64,000 bases of DNA from JAFDZW01 sp964404255 (GCA_964404255.1 CAYOJJ010000001.1:310001-374000), one strand, 5' to 3'; counted from the stretch's first letter, positions 7,455 to 16,370 are shown. A program made the numbers and translations. Notes: generated by a model not told the origin, from the sequence alone.

Positions 7455-9605
7455 TTAAAAACGGATCACCTCACCGCTCGAAAGCGATTCGTGAATGGCG
7501 AAGGTAGCAAGGGTTGTGGCAAGCATCGAATCGAACAGAATAGGATCGGGCCCGCCATTCTTGATGCAATGAAGGAATGCTTCGACCTCTTCTTTGTGGC
7601 CTTTACCCTGTCCGCTTACAACATGAGGTTTACCTGCACCACGCCAAAACTCGAGCGAGGTAAAATTTTTCATGAACGCTGTACGACCTGCTGAGAAGAC
7701 CTGGATTTCTTCTTTCGGAAGATTCTTATCGCCATTGGCGATATAAAAGATCGTCGCTACCGATCCATCGCTGTAATCGATCGTAATAGAAAGAGTATCG
7801 TGATCGATGCTATCGGAGCGCCCGCTGGAGATTTGCTTTGCAACGACCGATCTCGGCAGTGCATCACCGGTTAAATAGGCAGCCGTATCGATGAAATGGC
7901 AAACTTCCCCGATGATACGTCCGCCGCCGATCTCTTCATCCTGTGTCCAGTTCGAAGCGGGAATCGGCCCTGCATTGACGCGATAAAAAATAAGTTTCGC
8001 TTCTTTCGGTTCGCCGAAGAGCTCATTCATTTTTACAACCAACGGCGAGAAGCGACGATTGAACCCGATAAGAAAGTGATTCTTTCCGTCACCATAAGCA
8101 GCAGCAACTTTCGATGCTTCTTCGAACGAAAGCGCCATCGGCTTTTCGCAGAAAACATTCTTTCCTGCTTCCAGCGACTTCGTTATTAACTCGGCATGAT
8201 TATTATGCCGAGTTGCGATAAAGATCGTATTAATATCCGATGCGCCGATCACTTCCGAAGCATTCGTTGTCGAGCGCGAAAATCCGAATTTATTTTTAGT
8301 ATCTTCGCTCGATGAACCTGTTTCATTGGAGACAGCTACAAGTGAAGCCTGTCCCTGAAGTGTCGGTAATAAAAATCCCTGCGCAAAATTTCCGGCGCCG
8401 ATAAAGCCGATCGTGGGTGTTTCTGCGGAAGCCTTAGCAGGAGCGTGATGCTCATGATGAGTGTGAGGCCTGGTATCTGATTCGGGATAGGTAAGTACAA
8501 TTCCGAGATAGCGTTCTTTGATCTCACCGGCGATCATATCGTAAGCACGCTTTGCTTCGGTGATCGGAATGGTATGTGTCGTGATCTCCGCCGGACGTAC
8601 TTTCTTCTCTGAAAGCAGACGCACGAATTCCTGCATATTGCGTCGCTCTGTCCAGCGCACATAGCCGATGGGATAATCTATTCCCTTCTCTTCATAACTA
8701 TGCTCATACCGTCCGGGACCATAGGAGCGGGAAAGACGGAAATCAAGCTCCTTCATGTAGAATGGATCGCGCGGAATATCCATCTTCGTTACCCCGACCA
8801 TCACCACGCGACCGCGGTCGCGGCAAAGCGCTGCCGAGAGATCGATGGGATCATTAGAACTCGTAGCGGCGGTAATGATAACCGCATCGACGCCAAAGCC
8901 GGAAGTAAGAGCTTTGATCTTATTGACAAGATTATCCTCGTTGCGATTGAAGCCATACGAGGCATTCCCTGCTGCTGCACGCGCAACATTATCGGCATCG
9001 AGATCGATACCGATCACAATACAGCCTGCCGCTTTTGCAATAGCACAAGCAAGCTGACCGACAAGACCAAGTCCGATCACCGCTACCGATTCACCAAACG
9101 TAAGCTCTGTCTGGCGAACTCCTTGCATGGCAATAGCGCCAAGCGTTGTATAGCAGGCCTCTTCGTAGGCCACTGAATCGGGAAGCTTCACACAAAGATT
9201 TCTCAGCACACTGACGACCTCGGAATGATTAGCCCCCTGCCCGCCGCAGGCAACTCTATCGCCGGGGCGAAGATCATCCACATCTTCACTAACCGCTATA
9301 ACTTCACCGGCACAGGAATACCCCATTGCTTTCTGGCTATCGAGCTTATTCATGACACGCTGATAGGTTTTCCAGAAGCCTTGCTGCTTGATCTCAGCTA
9401 ATACTTTTTTTACATCGTCCGGGCGGCTCTTTGCTTTTTCTACCAGCGATGCCCGGGCCAGTTCGACGGACATCTTTTCCGTACCGGCGCTGATGAGGCT
9501 GGCATAGTTGCGGACAATAACTCCGGCGCGCTTCGGATGCTCGGGAGCATCGACATCACGAACCGTGATCGCGCCTGAGCGCATGGATTGCAAGAGCTGC
9601 TTCAA
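7455..9605 (-). CDS. Fused two-domain oxidoreductase: zinc-type dehydrogenase plus Gfo/Idh/MocA
   Basis: 716 residues. Residues 1-355 are a medium-chain dehydrogenase-like domain with ASLISAGTEK, GYSCAGEV, GDRVACGG and the NAD(P) motif VIGLGLVG. A His-rich linker (about 365-380) leads to a Gfo/Idh/MocA domain with GFIGAGNFAQG, CEKPMALSFEEA and GFNRRFSPLV, the EKP motif carrying the conserved lysine. This fusion is a known bi-domain oxidoreductase family found in surface-glycan loci. The exact reaction is not established from sequence; oxidation/reduction of a nucleotide sugar is the likely role. Translation appears to start at a TTG (9605), because the family begins MKQ(L/I)LQ; the ATG at 9584 would cut off this strand. 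Confidence 0.85.
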   Translation of the reverse strand: MKQLLQSMRSGAITVRDVDAPEHPKRAGVIVRNYASLISAGTEKMSVELARASLVEKAKSRPDDVKKVLAEIKQQGFWKTYQRVMNKLDSQKAMGYSCAGEVIAVSEDVDDLRPGDRVACGGQGANHSEVVSVLRNLCVKLPDSVAYEEACYTTLGAIAMQGVRQTELTFGESVAVIGLGLVGQLACAIAKAAGCIVIGIDLDADNVARAAAGNASYGFNRNEDNLVNKIKALTSGFGVDAVIITAATSSNDPIDLSAALCRDRGRVVMVGVTKMDIPRDPFYMKELDFRLSRSYGPGRYEHSYEEKGIDYPIGYVRWTERRNMQEFVRLLSEKKVRPAEITTHTIPITEAKRAYDMIAGEIKERYLGIVLTYPESDTRPHTHHEHHAPAKASAETPTIGFIGAGNFAQGFLLPTLQGQASLVAVSNETGSSSEDTKNKFGFSRSTTNASEVIGASDINTIFIATRHNNHAELITKSLEAGKNVFCEKPMALSFEEASKVAAAYGDGKNHFLIGFNRRFSPLVVKMNELFGEPKEAKLIFYRVNAGPIPASNWTQDEEIGGGRIIGEVCHFIDTAAYLTGDALPRSVVAKQISSGRSDSIDHDTLSITIDYSDGSVATIFYIANGDKNLPKEEIQVFSAGRTAFMKNFTSLEFWRGAGKPHVVSGQGKGHKEEVEAFLHCIKNGGPDPILFDSMLATTLATFAIHESLSSGEVIRF

Positions 9606-9686
9606 GATCGTAGCGGTATAACGTACTCTATATCGGCGGGTTTAACGGTAACGCCGGAGTTTTGATTCGAAACCGGCGGATTATAC
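9606..9686 (-). other. Intergenic hairpin between hemerythrin and oxidoreductase genes
   Basis: An 81-bp gap with a 6-bp GC stem, CGCCGG at 9652-9657 and CCGGCG at 9673-9678, and a 15-nt loop. No T tract follows on the - strand, so it is not a classical terminator. It may separate the TerC/hemerythrin transcript from the oxidoreductase. Confidence 0.3.
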
Positions 9687-10145
9687 TTAGAGGGGGTCGA
9701 TGCCTAAACTATCCATCTTACTAAGCTCTAATTCAATCATCGGAAAAACTACCCGCTCTTCGGTCCGGATATGAGCTTCGAGTACCAGGCCGAACGATCG
9801 GAGGGCTTCTGCAAGCACAGCCGTATCGGTCATATTGCTTAAAGCTCCGATAGCTTCACGCATCAGCCGATGTTCTGCAAGCAGTGAGTCGATGGCTTGA
9901 CGTAGTTCCGACGCTACTGAAGGAGTAGTAGTAAAAGCAGGAAAAAGCTCTAGTTCTTCGCGCAGGAAATGTGGGAATAGCTCATGCTCGCTATAGCGGA
10001 TAAGGGCATCGCGCTGAGCCTGAAGATCGCTTGGCCATAAGGTATCCTGAGGCGAGGAGGGGCCGCCTTTTTTTAATCGCAAAGCGACGAGCAGGCCGCC
10101 GTGATGATCCCGGGAAAATGGGGTGAGTGAGCTGTGGCGTTGCAT
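9687..10145 (-). CDS. Hemerythrin (HHE) domain protein
   Basis: 152 residues, all-helical. Iron-ligand-like positions are spaced as in hemerythrin HHE domains: His14/His15 in RDHHGG, a His-rich helix HELFPHFLREELELFP, EHRLMRE in the third helix, and EAHIRTEERVVFP in the fourth. The family binds a non-haem di-iron centre and takes part in O2/NO sensing or iron-sulfur repair. Its ATG overlaps the TerC stop by one base (TAATG), so translation should be coupled to terC. The pairing suggests a joint role in metal or oxidative homeostasis, which is inference. Confidence 0.88.
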   Translation of the reverse strand: MQRHSSLTPFSRDHHGGLLVALRLKKGGPSSPQDTLWPSDLQAQRDALIRYSEHELFPHFLREELELFPAFTTTPSVASELRQAIDSLLAEHRLMREAIGALSNMTDTAVLAEALRSFGLVLEAHIRTEERVVFPMIELELSKMDSLGIDPL

Positions 10146-10987
10146 TAATGCGAATGGGCTTTTTTCTCTTCCGGAAAAATAAGCGAGAGTAGTACGCTCC
10201 CGAAGAGAATACTAAGAATAATAATGAGCGAAACCATAATGCTCGGATGAAACCCATGCCAGAATAATGGCGCTGCCATCTTGAAGCCAACGAACCACAA
10301 AATGACACCAACGCCCTTCTTTACGAATCGGAACGCATTATGCATCCGCTCAAGCAAAAAATATAACGAACGAAGTCCAAGCACGGCAAGGATATTGGAG
10401 CTATAAACGATAAGCGGATCGCGGCTTACCGCAAAAATAGCAGGGATAGAATCGACGGCAAATAATACATCGGTAAGTTCGACAACCACCAGGACTACGA
10501 AGAGCGGCGTAGCTATCCATTTGGTACCACGCTTAATGAAAAATTTGTCGCCGTGAAAATCATTAGTTACTGAGATAACTTTGCGGGTCCAGCGGATGAT
10601 CTTGTTCTTGGATGGATCGAATTCCTCTTCTTTTCCAAAGGACATCACAAAGCCAGTATAGATTACAATGCCACCGAACACATACATCAGCCATTCGAAC
10701 TGATTGACAAGCGAAATGCCGGCAAAGATCATCAGGCCGCGCAGTAATAGCACGCCGATAATACCCCAGTTCAATATCCTATGCTGCTGATGGCTATTTA
10801 CTTTGAAATGAGTAAAGAGCATCAGGAAGACAAAGAGATTATCGACCGAAAGAGCCTTTTCTATCGTATATCCTGCCAAAAAGGCCAGGGCATGGTCCTG
10901 GGTATTGAACTCCCAGATCACCAATGAGGTAATAAGCGAAATACCGATCCAAAAGATGCTCCACAATACGGCCCGTTGAAATGTCAT
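10145..10987 (-). CDS. TerC/Alx-family integral membrane protein
   Basis: 280 residues with about eight or nine transmembrane helices. Two family-typical acidic motifs lie inside helices: ALSVDNLFVF near residue 45 and ELTDVLFAVDSIPAIFA near 170-186. The TerC/Alx family includes Mn2+ exporters and proteins linked to tellurite or alkaline-pH resistance. It is the first gene of a two-gene unit with the hemerythrin gene. The ATG at 10987 has an AAAGA purine stretch just upstream. A yybP-ykoY (Mn2+) riboswitch often precedes such genes, but none was recognised in the 574-bp upstream gap. Confidence 0.9.
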   Translation of the reverse strand: MTFQRAVLWSIFWIGISLITSLVIWEFNTQDHALAFLAGYTIEKALSVDNLFVFLMLFTHFKVNSHQQHRILNWGIIGVLLLRGLMIFAGISLVNQFEWLMYVFGGIVIYTGFVMSFGKEEEFDPSKNKIIRWTRKVISVTNDFHGDKFFIKRGTKWIATPLFVVLVVVELTDVLFAVDSIPAIFAVSRDPLIVYSSNILAVLGLRSLYFLLERMHNAFRFVKKGVGVILWFVGFKMAAPLFWHGFHPSIMVSLIIILSILFGSVLLSLIFPEEKKAHSH

Positions 10988-11561
10988 TCTTTATTTGAGC
11001 TATATGGCCTGATTGAACAGTGGAAGTTCTGAAAGTATTGCTAAAGCTATAGATAGGCTCTCTTAAAATGGCAGGCAGAAAAAATTACTCTTTTCTTGAG
11101 TATTAGCAAACTTTTACGATTTTTTGGTGTAACAGTCCGTTTTTTTGGAAGTTAATAGGGTGCGGAGAAAAATCTCCGTATATTTGCCCATTGAAAAATA
11201 TACCATTTAGCTGAGGCTGCCCCCTTATTAGCTGGATGAACGGACAATAAAATGTGAGCGGCATATTTCCCCCACATTTTCCCAACCGGGTAAAACTACG
11301 TGATGCTCTAAAAATTGCGTATATTTGTCCGCAAGAGTTTGAAGAATTTTGTGCATAAGTGCAAATCCGGAAGGAAAAAATTTGCATCGTGCACTATTTC
11401 TTCGTATATTTACACTTTCGCATTCGTGCGGATGTGCGCCTATCCAGGGCAAGATAAGCTGGAAGTAGTTGAATTATAAAAGCTTTCAGTGCACACAAAT
11501 TATGAGTTTACTAAGAAAACGTTTCGTTCAATTTAATAAAAAACCAATAGGAGACGAAGGT
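10988..11561. other. 574-bp divergent intergenic region with repeated CGTATATTT elements
   Basis: No protein gene is supported here. Three copies of CGTATATTT are present on the + strand: 11178-11186, 11319-11327 and 11404-11411. They match the Bacteroidota -7 element TAnnTTTG or nearly so. The first copy follows a perfect 6-bp hairpin, CGGAGA-AAAA-TCTCCG (11163-11178). The third has a good -33 partner (see the promoter entry). The left end carries the terC promoter in the other direction. The stretch 11465-11561 can be read as an N-terminal extension of the downstream gene (ATG at 11502), but the strong ribosome site at 11550-11560 favours the start at 11562. Confidence 0.5.
11381..11412 (+). 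promoter_or_regulatory. Bacteroidota-type promoter for the giant repeat gene
   Basis: TTTG at 11381-11384, a 20-nt spacer, then TATATTTA at 11405-11412. This matches the -33 TTTG / -7 TAnnTTTG architecture known from Bacteroidota in both sequence (one base off at the last position) and spacing. It predicts a transcript start near 11418 and a leader of about 145 nt. Confidence 0.6.
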
Positions 11562-14500
11562 ATGACGTCACGTCGTTCAATTCTGTTAGGTATGGCTCTC
11601 GGGGCGTTCCTCGGGTTAGCAACGCTTAACACAGCTTATGCCCAAGTCCCGCGTAGTATCTCCTACCAGGGACTGTTGATGAAAGACGGGAAGCCGGTCG
11701 ATGGTAAGGCTGACCTCAAAATCAACATCTATGATGCAGCTGGACATACTCTCTATACCGAGAGCTATAATCAGGTGCAGCTTAATCAAGGTGTCTTCAA
11801 TGTCCAGCTTGGCACTGCCAATCCACTTCCGGGAAGCCTGAAGTTCGATCAGCAGTACTTCATGGGTGTTGAGATCGACAATTCGGGTGAAATTTCCCCT
11901 CGTACTCCGTTCACTGCTGCTCCGTATGCATTAAATGCTCAGACGGTCGGTGGTGTTGGTGTATCTGCTACCCCGCAGGCTGGCATGTTGCTTCCGTTGG
12001 ATCAGAATGGTAAGATCCCGGTTAGCGCTCTTCCGGCTGCTACGCAGGCTGTTGATAATGTTAATGGATTAACAGGTGCAATTACCGTAGGTAGCTTAGA
12101 CGGAACTGTCAAAGTTATTACCAATAATAGCACGAATAATATTGATCTTTCTGTCGCCGGCATGGGCGGTGGTGGATTAACCGCTGTTAAAGCTGGTGCT
12201 GGTTTAACCGGCGGCGGCGATACCACTAATGGCAACACGGTAGTTACTTTGAGTATCGCTCAGAATGGTATCACCCCGGGTATGCTCGGTAATGGTTCGG
12301 TTCTTGGCAGAAGCCTCGACCAGAACATCCCGGCTCTCGGTTTATATGCCGATGCTCTCGGTGATATCAATGTCGGTGTTAACTCGACCTTAACCTACTC
12401 CGCAAGCGGTACTGGCTATATCACCTCTAATGGTGTTCAGCACAATATCGGTATTAATCTTGCTAACGCTAACACATGGACTGCTTTGCAGACCTTCGCT
12501 GGCGGCGCAACGGTTATCGGTACCACGACCCTCACCGGTCCGGTAAACATCACTGGTAACATGAGCGAGACTGGTAACTTTACCCTCACCGGTAACGAGA
12601 CCATCAGCGGTACCCTCAGCGTAGGCGGTACGAGCACCTTCAACGGTATCGTCAATACCGGAACGCTCGACCAGCAGGGCAATATCTTCAATAGCTCTGC
12701 TACTAACGGCGGCGCTGTAACGGTTAACGATCCTCAGGGCTTAACGAATGCTGCAGGTAACATCACCAATACCCTCGGCAATATCGTCAATACCTCCGGT
12801 AATATCAATAACCTTAACGGTAACATTAATAACACCGGCCAAATCAATAACACCGGTGCATTGAATGAGACTGGCGTTTCGACCTTAAATGGTAACTTAG
12901 TTCAGGGCAATGGTACCGGTACTACCGCTACCTTCCAGAACAATAGCGCAACCTTTACGCTGACCAATTCGGGTACCAACGGCAATAGCGTCTTTATCGA
13001 CGGTACTGCTGAGCCGAATGCAGCTAGCGCAGCAGCAGTTGCTAACTATGAGTTGAACCTCAGAAATGCTGATTTAAAAGTTGTAGGTGCAACCAACTTA
13101 GTGGGTAATACCTACTTAGGCCAGACCTTGACGGTAACCGGTCTCACGACAACCAACGGTGGTTTGACCGATAACGGTACCTTCACACAGAACGGTGCTT
13201 CGAACTTCACTGGTGCTATCAGCCAGACTGGCGGTACCGTGACCCTCGGTGGTGCAACCACGATCAACAATACCTTAAACGTCACTGGTCTTTCAACCCT
13301 GACCGGCATAACGAATAACGGTACGTTGACCCAGAATGGTGTTATCACTCAGACAAGCCTCGGTGCTTCGACGAACAACACCTTCCTTACTTCGACCTTC
13401 AACGGTAATGTTCAGGTTAATGGTAACCTCAGCAACACGGGCAATGCAACGCTCGGTACGAATGCTGGTACCAATAACACTCTCGGTAACGCTGGTTCGA
13501 GCAACAACACCATCACCGGTTTGAACAACTCGATGATCGCTACCAATACCAACACGATCACCGGTCTTACCAACAATATCAATGGTACGACCAATGTAGT
13601 TGGTAATACGAACATCACCGGTAACACGGCTATCACCGGTACCTTGAGCAACACTGGCAATGCAAACATTGCTACCAATCCTGGTACGAACAATAACTTT
13701 GGTGGCGCTGGCAGCACGAACCGCTTCAACGGTACGTCGAACTTCGGTTCGCAGCCGGCTTCTAACGGTAACAAGCTTATCGTTGACGGTGCTGCTAACC
13801 TCGCAGCTCCGGCAGGCCCGAGCGGTATTCCTCCGGGATTTGTTATCCCGACGGACTTCGAAGCTATCGTCAATGGCGATCTTCAAGTAACCGGTTGGTC
13901 CAGCTTGCACAATGCAACCGTTGATAACCTTTGGATCACGAGCAGCCTCGTACTTCCGCCGTCCGCTTCCTTCTGCGCCAACACCATTCAGGTTAATACC
14001 CTGTCTTCATGGTGCGGTGGCCCGGTTGGCGCTCCGATCGGTGTAACGACTGCCCTCAATCAGAGCAGCCTCGGAACGAGCACGAACAACTCCTTCCTTG
14101 CCTCGAACTTCAATGGCAATGTTAACGTAACCGGTAATACTGCTATCACTGGTACGCTCAGCGCAACTGGTAACACGTCTGTTGCAACGACCTCTGGTTC
14201 GTTCGCCGCTGGTAATGCAGCAAGCAACAACACCGTAACCGGCGCTTCGAACACGATCAGCGCTTCGGGTACGAACTCGATGACTGCTGCTACCAACACG
14301 ATCACCGGTACGACCGCTAACAATATCGGCGGTGGTTCTACCACGATCACGAGCGGTTCTTTCAACACTGCTAACGGTGTTGTTTCGACCTTCGGTAACG
14401 GTGGTGTAACCAACAACGGTACCCTCGTTCAGCAGGGTGCTTCGACCTTCAATAACACGATTACCCAGCCGGCTGGCTCTGGTAACGTTCAGCTCAATGG

Positions 14501-15374
14501 TAGCGCTGGTGGTACGAATATCTTCGGCAGCCAGGCTAACCAGCAGAATAACTATAGCACGGGTGCTAACTCGACCGCTAACCTCGGTAACGCTTCCGGT
14601 GCTATCGTAAACATCGCTACCTCGGCAGTAGGTACCACCACGACCAACGTTGGTAACCTCACCACCGGTACGACGGTTAACGTAAACGGTTTAACGACGG
14701 TCACCTACACTGGCAACCAGACTTACCTCCGTGTTGCTGGCGGTGCTCCGAGCTGCGCTGGTGCATTCCCGCTCTCTAACGAGTCTGAATTGCTTGTTAA
14801 CGGCGATGGCTACTTTGATGGTACGATGGCTGCTTGCCGCTTGAATATCTTCGGCGCAGGCCCGAGCTGTATCGCTAACCTCGCTGTCAGCAACCTGACT
14901 GCTTGCGTAACGCCGAACATTCAGCTTGGCTCAAGCATCATCGGTGTTGGTGTCGTAAATATCACGGCTATCAACAACCTCCAGGCTAACAACAACGTAA
15001 CCGCTAACGTAAACATGACCATTGGTACGGGCGCTGGTGCAACGAACATTGCTAGCTCGACCGGTGCAGGCCCGATCAATGTAACGACTCCGAGCGTTGC
15101 TGGTCGTATGCCGACCTACCAGACCTATACCCTCGCTCTTGTTCCGGGTGCAGGCCCGAACGGCGGTGGTGCAGTTACCTTCAATGCCGGTAACACTGGT
15201 GGTTTGATCAACTTTGATGCTAACGATGCAATCATGGTTACGTATCGTAGCGCAGCCGGTGGTGCTCCGCAGGGTGCACTCACGGTAACCTCTGTACCGG
15301 GTGTCAGCGTAACGGTTGAATCAACCGCCGCCCTTGATAACCACCTCGTACAGATCACGATCTTAAGAGACTAA
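11562..15374 (+). CDS. Giant N/G/T-rich repeat surface protein with twin-arginine-like signal peptide
   Basis: 1270 residues from ATG 11562, preceded by TAGGAGACGAAGG. The signal peptide (residues 1-27, ending TAYA) starts TSRRSILLG, which resembles a Tat motif. Residues 28-130 form a beta domain (SISYQGLLMKDGKPVDG ... SPRTPFTAAPYALN) common at the start of FCB surface proteins. The rest is a long array of 5-7-residue units rich in Asn, Thr and Gly (NITGN, TGTLSNTGN), with tail-fibre-like phrases such as NANTWTALQTFAGG. Two homologous blocks start at residues 597 and 834. Two cysteine-containing inserts lie near residues 745-825 and 1055-1125. A Gly-rich C-terminal beta domain ends ITILRD; no T9SS sorting domain is present. 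It is probably a filamentous beta-solenoid or trimeric fibre exposed at the surface. Codon choice is very uniform, consistent with high expression. Confidence 0.75.
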   Translation: MTSRRSILLGMALGAFLGLATLNTAYAQVPRSISYQGLLMKDGKPVDGKADLKINIYDAAGHTLYTESYNQVQLNQGVFNVQLGTANPLPGSLKFDQQYFMGVEIDNSGEISPRTPFTAAPYALNAQTVGGVGVSATPQAGMLLPLDQNGKIPVSALPAATQAVDNVNGLTGAITVGSLDGTVKVITNNSTNNIDLSVAGMGGGGLTAVKAGAGLTGGGDTTNGNTVVTLSIAQNGITPGMLGNGSVLGRSLDQNIPALGLYADALGDINVGVNSTLTYSASGTGYITSNGVQHNIGINLANANTWTALQTFAGGATVIGTTTLTGPVNITGNMSETGNFTLTGNETISGTLSVGGTSTFNGIVNTGTLDQQGNIFNSSATNGGAVTVNDPQGLTNAAGNITNTLGNIVNTSGNINNLNGNINNTGQINNTGALNETGVSTLNGNLVQGNGTGTTATFQNNSATFTLTNSGTNGNSVFIDGTAEPNAASAAAVANYELNLRNADLKVVGATNLVGNTYLGQTLTVTGLTTTNGGLTDNGTFTQNGASNFTGAISQTGGTVTLGGATTINNTLNVTGLSTLTGITNNGTLTQNGVITQTSLGASTNNTFLTSTFNGNVQVNGNLSNTGNATLGTNAGTNNTLGNAGSSNNTITGLNNSMIATNTNTITGLTNNINGTTNVVGNTNITGNTAITGTLSNTGNANIATNPGTNNNFGGAGSTNRFNGTSNFGSQPASNGNKLIVDGAANLAAPAGPSGIPPGFVIPTDFEAIVNGDLQVTGWSSLHNATVDNLWITSSLVLPPSASFCANTIQVNTLSSWCGGPVGAPIGVTTALNQSSLGTSTNNSFLASNFNGNVNVTGNTAITGTLSATGNTSVATTSGSFAAGNAASNNTVTGASNTISASGTNSMTAATNTITGTTANNIGGGSTTITSGSFNTANGVVSTFGNGGVTNNGTLVQQGASTFNNTITQPAGSGNVQLNGSAGGTNIFGSQANQQNNYSTGANSTANLGNASGAIVNIATSAVGTTTTNVGNLTTGTTVNVNGLTTVTYTGNQTYLRVAGGAPSCAGAFPLSNESELLVNGDGYFDGTMAACRLNIFGAGPSCIANLAVSNLTACVTPNIQLGSSIIGVGVVNITAINNLQANNNVTANVNMTIGTGAGATNIASSTGAGPINVTTPSVAGRMPTYQTYTLALVPGAGPNGGGAVTFNAGNTGGLINFDANDAIMVTYRSAAGGAPQGALTVTSVPGVSVTVESTAALDNHLVQITILRD

Positions 15375-15395
15375 TTGAACGACGTTCCACGGTAT

Positions 15396-15435
15396 GAGAT
15401 CTCGGGGCGCAATTGGTGAGAGTGCCCCGAGAGCT
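15396..15435 (+). other. Long GC-rich stem-loop in the 3' untranslated region
   Basis: TCTCGGGGC (15400-15408) pairs with GCCCCGAGA (15424-15432) as a perfect 9-bp stem; after one mismatch GAG/CTC adds three pairs. The loop is about 15 nt. It has no T tract and lies 50-90 nt before the real terminator, so it may protect the 3' end of the giant-gene mRNA. Confidence 0.55.
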
Positions 15436-15485
15436 CAGCCGGGAAATTAAGATCGTCTAAAGATTTTCACCGTCAGAGAGAGTTC

Positions 15486-15516
15486 AAAAAAACCCCGCCA
15501 ATTCGGCGGGGTTTTT
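15486..15516 (+). terminator. Intrinsic terminator after the giant repeat gene
   Basis: AACCCCGCC, a 5-base AATTC loop, then GGCGGGGTT followed by a T tract (15512-15516), with an A tract upstream. It is also usable for the convergent gene on the - strand. Confidence 0.93.
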
Positions 15517-15541
15517 CTTTTGGTATAAATTAAAAATGATA

Positions 15542-16366
15542 TTAGCTTAGCAACCTTTTCCAGGCGGCGGAGAGATTGTTTGTTTCAATAAGCTGCTTTG
15601 CTTCAAGATGGGCTTCTTTAGAAGCAGTTGCAGGAAGTTCTGGAGATAAATTATCAATCGGAGCCGATAACAGTTTTGCGAGATCGCTCCCGCTCAGGTA
15701 TTCACTGTGGCGTAGTGGCAATGGTAATTTGTCGAAGCATGCCCCTATAACAGTAGGCTGCGGCAATGAGAACAGGCCTTTCGCCGCTCTTGAATACCAT
15801 GATCCTCCCATGCGCGCAACCTGATCCATAAGGCGTGGATCGATCTGCTCCTGCTCATTAAACACTCTTTCATTTATATGGAATAGGAGTATTTCACAAA
15901 TAAGTAAGTTTGCGCTTCCCGGTTTGCCGCCAAAGTCAATATGGTGCAGGAGTTTTGCTTCCATAATAAAGGGACTCTCTGCAACACCGGGAGGGGTAAC
16001 TTTTTCAGAAGCAAAGGGAGTAAACCCCGCTTTTATAAACTCATTTTCACCTTTAGGATAAGGGGCCGAAGCAAGGCTCACCTGTTCTACCATATCGTAG
16101 GTTACAATAGAGATCGTGCATTCCTTCGTTTCGAGGAGATTTAACAGCGTATCCTTGGGGGCGCCCGTTTTACCACTAAAGGCAGGGCTAAAACATATAA
16201 CGGGTGGATTGACCCCGAACGCGTTAAAAAAACTAAATGGTGCAAGGTTTACGGCGCCATTCTTATCCATAGAGGAAACGAAGGCGATAGGCCTTGGTGC
16301 AACTCCCGATAATAAAAGCCGGTGTACCTGAGGGTGCGGTAATTCTGCAGGATCGAAACGCTTCAT
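15542..16366 (-). CDS. Flavin reductase family (FMN-binding split-barrel) protein
   Basis: 274 residues. The N-terminal 200 residues match flavin reductase-like FMN-binding proteins: SGVAPRPIAFVSS (residues 20-32), NLAPFSFFNAFGVNPPVICFSP (split in the family as APFSFF and PP-I-FS), KDTLLNL, and a FGGKPGSANLLICEI segment. The extra C-terminal tail of about 70 residues is helical and unassigned. The family reduces flavin with NAD(P)H or acts on small substrates with bound FMN; the substrate is not predictable. It is the last gene of a - strand set with birA and coaX. A 9-bp AT hairpin (16371-16395) fills the gap to coaX. Confidence 0.85.
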   Translation of the reverse strand: MKRFDPAELPHPQVHRLLLSGVAPRPIAFVSSMDKNGAVNLAPFSFFNAFGVNPPVICFSPAFSGKTGAPKDTLLNLLETKECTISIVTYDMVEQVSLASAPYPKGENEFIKAGFTPFASEKVTPPGVAESPFIMEAKLLHHIDFGGKPGSANLLICEILLFHINERVFNEQEQIDPRLMDQVARMGGSWYSRAAKGLFSLPQPTVIGACFDKLPLPLRHSEYLSGSDLAKLLSAPIDNLSPELPATASKEAHLEAKQLIETNNLSAAWKRLLS

Positions 16367-16370
16367 GCAA

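Noticed and set aside
7341..7694. 117-codon + strand frame across the gap between the T9SS cargo and the fused oxidoreductase.
   Set aside because: Mostly antisense to the conserved end of the oxidoreductase gene, with no signal or domain.
13293..14416. Several long open frames on the - strand and other frames inside the giant repeat gene.
   Set aside because: They arise from the biased, repetitive codon use of the + strand gene, have hydrophobic or low-complexity translations, and no start region or family match.
11965..14700. Repetitive pattern that might be taken for a CRISPR or tandem DNA repeat array.
   Set aside because: The units are short, vary in sequence, keep the reading frame and encode protein. 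There are no fixed-length repeats and spacers.
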